DNA from: Aotearoamyces nothofagi
Taxonomy: Eukaryota > Ascomycota > Leotiomycetes > Leotiales > Tympanidaceae
Direction of reading: 5' to 3'
Length of the DNA stretch: 64,000 bases
NCBI GenBank assembly: GCA_015345905.1
Contig: JADDTR010000015.1
Coordinates: forward strand, 124,001-188,000
Below the pieces are notes generated by a model that saw nothing but the letters and a program-made list of their open reading frames with translations, was not told the DNA's origin and ran no database searches. Made by a program: the position numbers and the translations under genes. Shown here in pieces: positions 1 to 12,239 of the stretch; the stretch's first letter is position 1; every line of letters begins with the position of its first letter.

Positions 1-2937
1 AGACCTCAATTGGACTTTCTCAAAGTGGGAGAGCGAGTGCGCGTGTGAGCGAGGGGCTTTTAGACGAGTCTCGCGGCGCGTACATCCCAAAATATATACC
101 GTGGTAATATCAGCCACGATATGGCCATTGACCACTGAGAAGAAATGTAGTCTCGCAGTGCCAAAGCCACGAAGTCTCGTGGACAGCTGGGTATCAAGTA
201 TCAGGTATCGGGGATCACGGTTCAAGTACACGGGCTTTCTACTAGAAGTTTGGAGGTGTCAAGTGATAGATGTGTCGTGGCATTCTTTCGAAGTACTGTA
301 CTTCACAGTACATATTCCTATCAGACTATCAGACTGTCAGACTGTCAGACTGTCAGGTTGCCAAGCTGCCAGGCTTTCAGACGTGAAACGACGCTCGAAT
401 GAAAAGCAGATTGGCTGACGTCGTCCCAACTCGCTTCAATCCGATCCCTGGAGGCAATCCTGGCAAATGTGTCCGTAGACCCGTCGGCCAGCCGTGCACG
501 AGGGAAAAGGCGAGCCAGGAATGTCAGCGAAGGGAAGGGAACCACCTTTTGCCGGGAATACTGAATGGAGTCGAGTCTACCAGAAGTTAGAGCCTCCCTA
601 CCTTACCTTACATGCATGGCCTAGACTAAGATATGTATGCATGCACATCGGCGGCCAGCTGTAGCAGTGGGGGTTCCTATACTCTGTCACCTTAACTCTG
701 TCACCTTAATATACAGTACTTTGTACTTAAATAAATACTCCGTAGGTACCGAGTACACGTCAGGGCCTTATCGAGGCACGATGATCCCGTGGAAGACTGT
801 GCAGCCCCGTCTCTCCCAATCTCACAGCCCGTGCAGAGAGACAGAGCCCTTTTATTGAGTAGGAAACTGCGGTGTGAGTTGACCAGATATGCCCGAGTCG
901 AGAGGCGGTGAGTCAGGCCGCAATGGCGACGACGGTGAGGACGACAGCAGAGGAGGCTAGAAGCTTAGGAGCTCGATCATCTCCCTTGCTGCCGCTGCGG
1001 AAAGCAGCGCCCTTTCTGGCGACGATCGATAAGAAGATGACGGTGTCAGCGCAACTTACGGCTGTCGTATCACTAACGGACTCTGGAATTCTGTCATATC
1101 CAAATGTTGGACGTCCTGCAGCTATGCAAGGCTTGGACGGCGCAGAAATCGGTGGTGGCTCGTGAGAGACAAAGGTGAGCAGCGTTGGAGGGGAGAGTCT
1201 CGGAGGAACAATACGGCCGGCCCTAACTCTCTCTACTGTACTGTATAAATCCTCATTTTGCCATTTAGCACCTTTGGGACGATATTGGCCATCTTGAGAG
1301 AAAAATCTTTGTCGAACTGCCTCCTGCGAGGGCCCTAGCTAATTAATTACTATGTTAGAGCGACCCATCCAAGCCAGTTAGTGTTGTCCACGTAATCATA
1401 GGGGTTACTTGAGGATAATATGACAGATCAGAACGAAGCTGGAATTATATTCCGTGATTCGCAGTGTGAAATTCGTGCTTCGAGTTCTTATCAGCGCGTC
1501 GGGGATGAAAAGGCGGGATTCCCGCGATTCATGGCCACCGCGCTGGTGCTCAGCATGGTTCAAGATCCCATTGCAGCACTGCTCGAGTTGGTTATACTTG
1601 AACAACTGACCTGCTGTGGAATCCTCTTGTAAGAGCGGCAGAATATCCCGCCGTTGAAAATCATTGGCAGGAAGGACGTCTTTGGGTGCGGGATACTATT
1701 CAGGGATATAATTCGGAATCTAGAACATCTCGAGGCTACACTTCCGCTGCCTACCCGGTGTTTGCCTTGTCTTTCAAAGATAAAATCCTCATCACGTTGC
1801 ACTCTATAGGCTGCTTGTGGCGGTGGCTGTTGGCTGTGCTTCTCTCTATTTTGAAGGAGTGGCGACTAGCAATCACTTGTGACTTATCAAAGCCATAATA
1901 TACTCATGGATAATGCATTATCGACCTTTTTTTAAAAATAAAAAGAAGAAACCCCCAACTTAGTCATACGGTACACCGATTAATATTTCCAATGCTGCAG
2001 CGTTGCTGCTGTTAACCAAGTTACATTTCATATGCACTCTCCGCATCTACCCGCACGTTTGAAACATCATAGTGGTACCGTGGTTTTGGTCCTTTCTTGT
2101 TTCTTTTTCTAGATATTAATTCTCTGCAGACTGCCTCGTGGTTGGCAGACTGGCAATGGCACTTTCGTTTTTTTTTTAATTAACGAAGAATCTCATCATT
2201 GTTTTCGAGATTTCCATTACAAACTCGAATAATCTAATATTTGAGTAAAGTTTCTAATGCTGCATATAGATCAGCCACATAGAAATGGGGAGTGTTTAAA
2301 ACGTGCTTTCCAGCACGGGACAGGCGCCATACGTGGCTGCTGCATCTATATAAACGAGAGCCTGCCAATTAATGATGGGAGGCGTTATGCTATCCATCAC
2401 ACAGGTACGTACGCTGCGTCCCTGGGTAACTCTCGCGGCGCGTTAAGCTCCGGCAGTCCCACTCCACAGCGATGTGCCGGCCAGCCCCTTGCCAGCCATT
2501 GGCAGCCGCGGGGGCCCATATATTCAAGGTTTACATGCCTGGCTATTGGGTGGGGAACTGGCGGAAGCTCGCTGAGCGCGGGAAATAGCTCTGCAGACTA
2601 CAGGCCGTTGTCGCTTAAGCTATCCAGAAGGCGCAAGGGACCCAGAAACAGTGCTGGAAGAGCCTCCATTGTTCCGATAAATGGCGGTTACAGGCAGAGT
2701 CCATGCCATATCGTTGTGCGATATCTTCGCACCTGACTTGGCCTGAGCAGAGATAAGCAGGACGGGACGGGGTGACGGGGTAAGAGCAGGTGATATCGGA
2801 TCGCTTAATGTCGGGATCTTATCGATAATCGCCCAATCCCGAGACTCGTCGACAAATCAGGAGGCTACCGCGTGTGCTTTGTCCAACACGACACGCTTCA
2901 GCGCGAAGTTGCGTTAAGTGGTGCCCCAACAAGCACG
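1..2937. other. Gene-free left edge and ATG26 upstream region
   Basis: No open frame here resembles a known protein; all are short and unsupported on both strands. The first 900 bases hold an 8-mer tandem repeat at 321-356 and scattered TAC(A/T)GTA words. Bases 1900-2260 are AT-rich with homopolymer runs. From about 2400 to 2740 the DNA turns GC-rich and stop-poor, giving a 159-codon open frame with no recognisable content. A TATA-like CTATATAAA lies near 2346, too far from the ATG26 start to assign. The last 150 bases are presumably the ATG26 promoter and leader. Confidence 0.6.
321..356. repeat. 8-bp tandem repeat, unit TCAGACTG
   Basis: About four and a half copies of TCAGACTG/TCAGACTA run head to tail, with one base change in the first copy. 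A related but degenerate CAGGTTGCCAAGCTGCCAGG follows. It is a simple minisatellite in non-coding DNA. Confidence 0.85.
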
Positions 2938-5900
2938 ATGCCACTCGAAGAGGACCCCAAGAAGCGGCCTGGGCGGAAGCTGACGAAGAAGAGGAAGGAA
3001 GTGCATCAAGTGACGATGGAGATTCCTGAGAAATTCAAGGATGGCGACGACGCAGACGAAGACTGCACAGCTCCGAAGGGGCAAACCGCTTTGATGAACC
3101 AATCTGTCTTTGGCATGATTGCAGCAGCCGGCTCGCAGGTTGACTTCAACGCCAGATTCGATCCCCAGTCCAGTGATGACGAGGATGGATCGAGTACGCC
3201 ACGCGAGGACACCTCTGAACTGCAGATGGAGAAAGGGCGTTCCGACAGCTCGTCTAAATCAGAAAAACATAAACGGAAGTTCTCAGAGAACAGGCTCCTA
3301 CGATCTCTACCCCATGTTACCGCGAAGGGCAAGTCGAAAACACAGGTTCCTCGGCGTGAGCTTCCTAGACTGTCGTCGTCGAAGTCCTCCACGACATCAG
3401 ACTCGCCAACCGTCGAGGTTACACGCACGAACCCGAGAGCCGCACCTGTTATGAGCCAGATGTTAGAAGCAAAAGCAGAGTTATCTATGAGACCGAGTTT
3501 TGATCTGGGCCGTCACTCGGAGGAAGGGGACGGCTCTATAGATTTGACTGAGGCAGGCCCAAGCAGTTTGGCAGACAGACTCATGGAGATCTTCCAGTTC
3601 GAGGCGCCTGAGGACGTCATTGAGGGTTCGTGTTATCATAACCAGTAGTATTGGGCAGGCTAATAAAGTTGTGTAGAATATCCTTGCTGGCTACTAAAGA
3701 GCGTCCTCCTACAGGGATATATGTACATTACCACAAAGCATATCTGCTTCTATGCATATTTACCAAAGAAATCTGTAAGTTGGTCTAAAATTTTAAACCT
3801 GATCAGAGCTGATAAAGCTACAGCATGCAGTCGCAAAATCGGGTTACCTTTCGAAACGCGGCCTCAAGAATCCGAAATATAATCGCTACTGGTTCCGACT
3901 ACAGGGCGACGTGCTCTCATACTATACTGATCCTTCTGACCTTTACTTCCCCAGCGGCAATATAGATCTACGCTATGGCATCTCTGCTAATGTGGCAGAC
4001 AAGGATAAGGGGAAAGATGCAACGTACTTTGAGGTTGTAACTCATCAGCGAAAGTTCTTTTTCAAGGCCGACAGTGCTCCAAGTGCAAAAGAATGGGTTA
4101 AGTCTTTGCAAAAGATCATCTTCCGGTCTCACAACGACGGAGATAGCGTGAAAATCTCTCTACCGATCGAAAATGTGATTGACATCGAGGACAGCCAAGT
4201 TGTTGAATTTGCAGAGACGTGCAAGATCCGGATCATAGATAATGACGAGACCTACGCTATTGATGAGGTGAGCTATACTTAGTTTATCAGATTTTGTGTT
4301 TGATCTAACAGAACCAGTACTTCTTCTCTTTCTTCAGCTTTGGAAAAGAGGCACTTAATGTTCTGCGGATCTTAGTAGAGGATACTGCAGCACGGCAGAT
4401 CCCAGAAGATCTTCTGAGCCCACCTTCGATGCCGTCCCGTAGCAAAAGCCCGAAGGATCGTATATCAAAGCCAAGCTCAACCAATCCTACAGAGGAGCAA
4501 AAGCCAATAGTTCCACCCATACGTACCACAACTCCAGTACTCGGGGAGAACGTCAAGGCAACATTGTCACCATTGTTATCTCCTGGTCCTGGTTCAAGCC
4601 CGCGTGCTAGTGGTGATTTTAGTCGGACTAGTTTTGACGGCCTGCGGCGCAGTACGGATTTGAACTCTTTCTCGCGACGGAGTATGGATCTAAACAGGAT
4701 GAACATGGGCGTGCAGACCGCGAATAGTAGTGGGAGCAATAGTAGGAGAAGCCTAAGTAGGAGTCGCCTACAAGTTCAGCGTTCGGCGTCCGAGAAGCAA
4801 GGTTCGTCTGATTCGTTCGTGCATTCTATTGAAGAGCCAGAATCATCCGCTGCTGTGCCATCGGTAAGTGAGGAAACACAAGGGTCAGCGAGTCAAATCT
4901 TACGAGGAAGCGAAGTGTTTTTCTCTCCAACTATACAGCGGTCGGCATCAGCATCGCGACGGCGAGATCAGGATCCCATAATTGGATCTAGCCCGTTTTC
5001 ACATTCGCCAACAGGAACTCCTGATATTAGGGAAGCACCAAAGCCTAAGCATGCGTCGACCGCTGGGCCCTTCGAAGGCTCAGATGCCGGCCAGACTGAT
5101 ACATCAGGGGCAGCGCCGACACTACAGAGCCTTGTTAAAGCTGGGGCATATCCATTACAAAGAGCGGCGGGCTTCGCAGGATATCTGAATCGGCACTCTA
5201 AGCGCATGAGTAATCTTCTAGCAACAGAATCTATGGGCTATGTAGAAAAAGTGTCCGGGATGTGGAAAGGCGGTAAGAAGCATTATGACGAGCCATCGGG
5301 GGTAGGACTTGAAGAAGAAGAATACGAAGAACCCGAACAGCCTGGCGGGACTAAAGATCGATTTCGTGATCACTTTGCCCTGCCAGCATCTGAGAAGCTT
5401 CAAGCTACATACTTTGGATATCTCCACCGGGTCTTACCCCTTTATGGGAAGATCTATATCAGCGACAGATCTTTCTGCTTCCGCAGCATGTTACCTGGCT
5501 CTCGAACAAAGTTGATATTGCCGCTGAAGGATATTGAAAATGTTGACAAGGAGAAAGGCTTTCGTTTTGGTTATTCCGGACTGGTGATTGTCATCAAAGG
5601 GCATGAAGAGATCTTTTTCGAGTTCGGACAGCCTGAAACGCGTGACGATTGTGCTATAACTTTACTTCAGAATTTGGAGACGATGCGCTATTTGAAGGAA
5701 TCGGGGCTTCTGGGTATCGAAGAGAGAGAGTGTGCAGAGAGTGCTGTCGCTGAGCATAAAGCCTTGCAAGAGGCCCGGCAAGATGGCCATGCGGAGCATG
5801 ACATAAAACTGCCTAAGAGTGCCGAGGAAGCCACAAATGAAGGTCCACCAATACTGTTCGATGACCCTCGAGCGTCCATTCTAAACTTTAAGCCTACAGA

Positions 5901-7415
5901 GTCTCTCAAAATTACCTGTCTGACCATCGGTTCTCGAGGAGACGTCCAGCCATACATTGCTTTGTGTAAAGGGTTGCTCGCTGAGGGCCACAAGCCAATA
6001 ATTGCCACACACCTCGAGTTCAAAGACTGGGTTGAGGGTCACGGTATTGAATTTCGTCCAGTCGATGGCGACCCTGCAGAGCTGATGCGTATCTGTGTCG
6101 AAAATGGGATGTTTACCTACTCATTCCTGAAGGAGGCTTCATCTACATTTCGAGGATGGATTGACCAATTACTATCATCTTCATGGAAGGCTTGCCAAGG
6201 TTCAGATCTGCTTATTGAGAGCCCAAGTGCTATGGCCGGAATACACATCGCAGAAGCATTGTCGATACCATACTTTCGAGCGTTCACAATGCCTTGGACT
6301 CGCACTCGAGCCTACCCACATGCTTTTGTTGTTCCAGAACATAAGATGGGCGGGGCTTACAACTACATTACCTACGTTATGTTTGACAATGTCTTCTGGA
6401 AAGCTATTGCTGGCCAGGTCAATCGATGGAGGAAGAAGGAGCTTGGATTACAGCGTACAAATTTGGAGAAAATGCAGCCCAATAAAGTTCCCTTCCTCTA
6501 CAACTTCAGCCCATCAGTGGTTGTGCCGCCACTCGATTATAGCGACTGGATTAGAGTTACAGGCTATTGGTTCTTGGACGAAGGACAAAAATGGGAGCCG
6601 CCAAAGGAGCTGACTGACTTTATTAGTAAGGCTAGAGCAGATGGCAAGAAGCTGGTTTACATTGGCTTTGGCTCTATCGTGGTCTCAGATTCAGCAGCGC
6701 TTACAAAGACAATTGTCAAGTCCGTACTGAAGGCTGATGTTAGATGTATCCTGTCGAAAGGATGGTCCGACAGACTCGACAAGAAGGGCACTGCCGAACC
6801 AGAAAAACTACCAGAGGATATCCTACAGATAAAATCTGCTCCTCATGACTGGTTATTCACCCAGGTGGATGCTGCCACCCATCACGGTGGCGCTGGCACC
6901 ACTGGAGCTAGTCTTAGAGCCGGTTTGCCTACAATCATTAAGCCCTTCTTCGGGGACCAATTTTTCTTTGGCTCTCGCGTCGAGGATTTAGGGGTAGGCA
7001 TATACTTGAGGAAGCTCAATGTTAGTGTATTTTCAAGGGCACTCTGGGAAGCTGTAAACAGCGAAAGGATGATCGTCAAGGCCAAGGTCCTAGGCGAGCA
7101 AATTAGGAAGGTATGCGCTTCCATATATACTGCTGGCTTTAAGAGATACTAATGATCCTGTAGGAGAATGGCGTAGACACCGCAATCCAGTGCATCTACC
7201 GAGATATGGAGTATGCGAAGACCCTTATCAAGAAGAAGGACGGCAAAGTTGATGACACAATCGAAGACTCGGAGGAGAGCTGGACCTTTATCGGAGATGA
7301 CAACGACCCGGAGCTTCTCAGACGCATACACGACTGGGAGACGATGACTCAGGCTAGCCCACTGGCTGGAGACGGCAAAGTTTCCCCTTCTAAATTTTCC
7401 GGCGTTCGGGGGTAA
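2938..7415 (+). CDS. ATG26: Sterol 3-beta-glucosyltransferase (ATG26/UGT51)
   Basis: UDP-glucose:sterol glucosyltransferase making steryl glucosides at membranes; orthologues bind phosphoinositides and act in pexophagy in some fungi (family knowledge). Five exons join in frame to about 1424 aa: 2938-3625, 3677-3774, 3824-4267, about 4318-7110, 7164-7415. Domain order is visible: acidic N-terminus, a first GRAM part ([18 protein letters not shown] across intron 1), a PH domain ([20 protein letters not shown], about residues 265-370), a Ser-rich linker, a second GRAM (about 755-860), then the GT1 catalytic region from about residue 940 with [19 protein letters not shown] and the donor-sugar motif [15 protein letters not shown]. 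The start at 2938 ([15 protein letters not shown]) matches the orthologue N-terminus; the upstream in-frame GTG is less likely. The acceptor before YFFSFF could lie 6 nt earlier. Length and domain set look complete. Confidence 0.95.
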
Positions 7416-8542
7416 GGCTACGGCTGGCTATGGAGCACCAGCTAGCAGGATGGTAGTGTAGGAGGGGCCTTGGTAATGGTACACGTGAGATGCTGCATGG
7501 CTTGCTTTCCGGCGCATGAGCGAGCGACGACATAATGATAATACTTATTTCCTTAAGGTCACTTTACTGGTGTTGGCCTGGTGTTGGCCGATTACAGTCA
7601 GGACTGTACTCTAGATCTTAGAATCTCGACAAGAAGAATGCAACTCGTTGATACTCTTTCGGGCAAAATACCCGCCTATTGTCATAACATATTGCACTGT
7701 ATTGTGAGAAGTATTGATTTCGATGAGATGAGGTGGCATTACCAATGTAAATGGTAATTCGGTATTTCAACATGGTATTCTACAGTATGTAAACTGATCT
7801 GACAGTAACGTGTCAGAGTTGACTTTTGTTATGCGATGCCAGTGCGAGGGGCTGAGACACCCAGGCTGAATGGATGTTAAGTGTCACCTGATCTGGCAAG
7901 GGACAGTAGCGTTCCGGTGTGCATAGCGAATCAGGTTGTGTGCTCGCCTGTGAACAGAGCACAGTATCACCATAAAAAGGTCGGTTGATCCGCCTTTGAC
8001 AGCTCCGAGCACAGAGGTCAGTTTCCTGCCTGAAATTTAAGTAACTATATTTGTTGACAAGATCGATTTGCGCCATCGAAAATCCTGGGCTCTCCTTTGA
8101 GAAAGTAGATCTGATTCTTCTTTCAAGGCTTCCTCAATCACTGCAATATTAGATCTAATTCGGAATCTTAATTGTTCAGCGAATGCTAGGCCAGACCAAG
8201 AGCAAGACGGGGGCTGATATGTAGTGGACGCGGACGGCTTTAACCCCACGCGACAGACTCGAGAGCTTTTAACAAGCTATATATTCATTGGTGAGTATGT
8301 CTTCCTCTCACATTTTGCCTGTTTAGGTCTGTGCTATATATTAGCAGGCACTACCTAGCTTTGGGAGTATGGACGAGCTTATGACTCTTTGAGCTCCGTT
8401 ACCCTTTGCTGGAGATGGGGCAACTTTTCGCTGCCGCACATGAAGATCTTGAGCAATTGCTAACTCAGAATTTATTCTAGAATACTTCCTACTCTTCACA
8501 CATGCTTTCTATACACGCGACTCCCCGACGGAGGATTTCAAA
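7416..8542. other. Intergenic, ATG26 terminator side to FCP1 promoter
   Basis: About 1.1 kb between two tandem plus-strand genes. Short open frames on the minus strand near 7813-8249 have no recognisable content. A CACGTG core lies near 7483. I see no RNA gene or repeat. Confidence 0.6.
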
Positions 8543-11482
8543 ATGGGCAAACCACTCAACCTAGGCAAAAAGCTAAAATATCCCATCACCATCTCGAGGC
8601 TGCTCAAACGATCTGGAGATTCTTTCCAGAAACAGGATCCGATCTTCCAATATACCTTCACCTGGTTTAAAGAAGTGGGCGATCCATTCGGCGAGGCATG
8701 GCAGGAGAAGCAGACCACTATCGCCGATTGGGAGTGTCCCACCGACGGCAAACTGGTGAAGTGGAAGATTCACGAGGGAATGGTTATAGAGAAGGACACA
8801 TCATGCGCTGTGATTGAAGAGACATGTGCGCATTCGGTGCAGTTTGCGGGTTTATGCGCCGTTTGTGGGAAGGATATGAACGAGACTTCATGGGCAGCAG
8901 ACGGGACAGATGCCGATCGAGCAACTGTGAATATGATTCACGATCAAACCTTGCTTTCTGTTAGCCAAGATGAAGCATCACGGGCAGAAGAACAACTACA
9001 GCGACGGCTATTGAAGAACCGGAAGCTCTCTCTGGTAGTAGATTTGGATCAAACCATCATACATGCCTGTATTGAACCGACTGTCGGAGAGTGGCAGCGT
9101 GACGTCAATTCCCCTAACTACGAAGCGGTTAAGGATGTCATGTCCTTCCAACTGAGCGACGATGGACCTAGGGGCTTAGCGACGGGATGCTGGTATTATA
9201 TCAAGATGCGGCCCGGACTAAAGGAGTTCTTGACCCATATTGCAGAGCTATATGAGCTTCATGTATATACAATGGGAACTAGAGCTTACGCACAAAATAT
9301 CGCCAAGATCGTGGATCCCAATCACACTCTTTTTGGAGATCGTATAATCAGCCGCGATGAGAATGGCAGCTTGACTGCGAAGACGCTGTCGAGATTATTC
9401 CCGGTTGATACGAAGATGGTGGTTATTATTGACGACCGAGCCGATGTCTGGCCCAAGAATCGACCAAACCTTATCAAGGTTGTTCCATACGATTTCTTTG
9501 TTGGTATAGGAGATATCAACTCGAGTTTCCTACCTAAAAGACAAGATCTTCCTAATCCAGAGGCGACTACAAAACCAGCAGACGAGATCCAATCAAATAC
9601 TCCCGAAATCTCGTCAACGAAGCCGGAAACTGCGACAGAAAGCACCACCCAATCATCAAAGGCCAAGTCTGGAGATGTAGTATCCACCCAAGCTCCCGAA
9701 GATGGTCCAGCCCGGATTAGCGCATTGGAGGAGCTTGTCTCGATGGGTGGAGGCGATGATCCTACAATGCGACGAATACAAGCTGAAGAACAAGAGCAGT
9801 TCTTGGAGAAGCAGCTCAAAGATAGACCACTTCTGCATATGCAGCAGGAGCTTGAGAGAGAAGATAACGATACGATGTCCGAGACCATTGGGGAGCGCGA
9901 AGAAGTAGTCCAGAATGGGGATGATGCAACAGAGCATCCTCATCAGCGACATCATATTCTTAAAGACGACGATAAGGAGCTCACCTATCTCGAGTCGCAC
10001 TTATCTGGGTTGCACAAGGCGTTCTATGAGGAGTATGATTATGCTCTGGCAGGTGCACAAGGCGGTCGAGTGGCTCGTCTGAGACCCGGTTCCAATAAGA
10101 AGCTCTCGTTGAAGGAAGATTCAGCTGATCTCGGAATTGTGCCTGATATTGGGGAAGTGATGCCCCGACTAAAGTAAGTTACACCTTATTAAAGACCATT
10201 CTCGTTCATGTTATATTTACTGATGATCACTAGGACGAGGACACTTGCAGGAACAGTAATTGTTCTATCTGGACTGGTACCATTAGGTGTTGATTTAATG
10301 AGGTATATAGGCAATCTTCCTAATCCCATAATTGTCACATTATTCCCTTGAAAGAACGGATTTTGCTAAACAAGCACACTTTAGGTCCGAGATTGTACAA
10401 CAAGCTTTAAGCTTTGGTGCCCATGTCCAGACGAAGTATGTGGCGCACCAATCGTACGTTTTCATGGTTTGCTAATGCTACACAGGGTTTCACGGAAAGT
10501 CACTCATGTTGTGGTCTCTACGAATAGGACCCGAACCCAGAAAGTCCGGCAAGCGGCGAAGTATCCCCATATAAAAATCGTCAATCAACAGTGGCTTATA
10601 GATTCGATGAGCAAGTGGGAGAAACAGGATGAAACTCCTTTCGCAGTAGGTGCAGATCCCTTCCAACGCCAGCTCCTCACCATACTCAATATTGTGCAGG
10701 TCTTGATCCATAGAGAAGATAAGAGCCCCGAGGGTGGAGTTTCTAGCCCTCAATCGATCCGTTCTTCCGAGGAGGATAGTATGGGAGACGACGGTTCTGA
10801 TGAAGATGGCGACAATACGACAAAGCTAAATCACGAGGACCAGGACGCGGATGGGCTTATACCGGATGAACTCGAGGATCCAACTTCGCCAATTGAAGAT
10901 CTTCAGCATAATTTTGACTGGAGTAAGCTACGACATCCATGATTCAATGTATATTTATACTTACTAGGCATTCTAGGTGGTGCTGATGCAGAGCTCGAAG
11001 AATTTATGGCAAGTGGTAGTGAGGGTGATGGCGAAAGTGATACCGAGAGTGTGAATAGTCGTAAGGCAAGATTCTGAAATATCAGATATAAATGCTAATA
11101 ATTGATAGATTCGAGTGATCGCACTCAGGATAGCACTATGACTCTTGTTGAAAGAAAGCGGAAGCATGATGACACCGAGGGAGAAGAGACGGACGAGGAG
11201 AGCAATCTAGTAAAGAAGCAACGGTTGGCACGCGGACGTACAACAGGCCTTAAATCGGCTAAAACAGTGAACAATGCCTTGGAATCAAACCTGCCTACAC
11301 CTGATATAACAGGGGGAGAAGAAGCTGATGGCGATGGAGACGAGGTCGACCAAATCGCTATAGCTGATGATGGGGATGTTGATGATAACGACTTGGAAGC
11401 CGAGATGATGGCTGAGTTTGAGAAAGGTGCCTGGGATGAAGGGGGCGAGGGAGGTGATGGGGATGATAGTGGAGGTGATTGA
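8543..11482 (+). CDS. FCP1: RNA polymerase II CTD phosphatase FCP1
   Basis: Protein Ser/Thr phosphatase that dephosphorylates the RNA polymerase II C-terminal repeat, allowing polymerase recycling in the nucleus. Six exons join in frame to about 881 aa: 8543-10173, 10234-10302, 10385-10435, 10486-10922, 10977-11060, 11109-11482. The FCPH domain carries the catalytic signature LSLVVDLDQTIIHA (DxDxT) near residue 168 and the acid motif VVIIDDRADVW. A BRCT domain follows, split over exons 2-4 (TLAGTVIVLSGLVP ... THVVVSTNRTRTQKVRQAAK). The tail is very acidic and ends in DLEAEMMAEFEKGAWDE, the FCP1-type C-terminal motif. The first about 110 residues look like a lipoyl/biotinyl-type beta-barrel (ECPTDGKLVKWKIHEGMVI), known for FCP1 orthologues. 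Confidence 0.95.
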
Positions 11483-12239
11483 TTAACGGTCTAGTAGTTT
11501 TTCTCTGTTGAGTTTGATGTCAAGCATAGCCAAGGTGCATGGTGGGCGTTCCAGGGCATGCCTTTTAGGAATGATTGCGTAAATTACTCTACTTGAAGTA
11601 GGAAATGATGAAAGAATGATGGCGACCCAACCCTTTGGTCTATACCCTTATTGCCCTGCAGATTAACATGACCCATCTGCTACCAGTCCTAGGGGCAACC
11701 AAAGCGCCCGCAGCTCCACCGAGGTTTTGTGAATAAATGGATCACGTGCTATATTTAACGCTAAGTTTCGCGTATTCTCAAATCCCTGCAGGGCAATCAA
11801 TGGGGATGCACATGGTGAGAGCTTGTTAGGCACCTCAACTTCACAAAGATTCCGACACACAAACAAATTCACCACTAAATTCTACTTACATATAACATCA
11901 CCACTTGAATTGACAAGTGTACGCGCAAACTCTGGGCCACATTAAGTCTTTACTGCACGATCTGAAAGGGTTAAACCTCGAACTGCGTTCAAGTAACTTC
12001 GTCGAGGCTACCCTCTGCCCCTCCACCGCCTTGACTAGAGCACTGCTCTTTACAACACCCATTAAGAGCCTCCACAACCTTTCAGACACCTCCATGGTAA
12101 CTTGGACGTCGTCATTGCAACAATAGCGAAGTCCAGAACGAACCCGGCTGAACAATATCCTCCTCCGCCGCTCCCTCCACTACACTGATCTCACGAACAT
12201 ACAAGACCTACTTCAAGCAATACGGACAACACCAATACA
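11483..12239. promoter_or_regulatory. DHH1 promoter and leader with TCACGTG box
   Basis: Space between FCP1 and DHH1. TCACGTG is at 11742-11748, inside the 148-bp inverted-repeat candidate listed separately. The last 350 bases before the ATG are rich in C and A on the plus strand, as is usual for leaders of well-expressed fungal genes. No protein gene is seen. Confidence 0.5.
11650..11797. repeat. 148-bp segment bounded by 12-bp inverted repeats
   Basis: ATTGCCCTGCAG at 11650-11661 is the exact reverse complement of CTGCAGGGCAAT at 11786-11797. No clear target-site duplication is visible. It could be a small non-autonomous DNA element (MITE) or chance pairing around a palindromic CCCTGCAGGG. 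It contains a TCACGTG box. Confidence 0.35.

Noticed and set aside
1405-1898. Overlapping small frames on both strands, considered as exons of a minus-strand gene
   Set aside because: No consistent splice joins and no family resemblance.
2257-2736. 159-codon open frame before ATG26
   Set aside because: No recognisable motif, starts in AT-rich sequence and runs into a GC-rich stop-poor stretch; likely chance.
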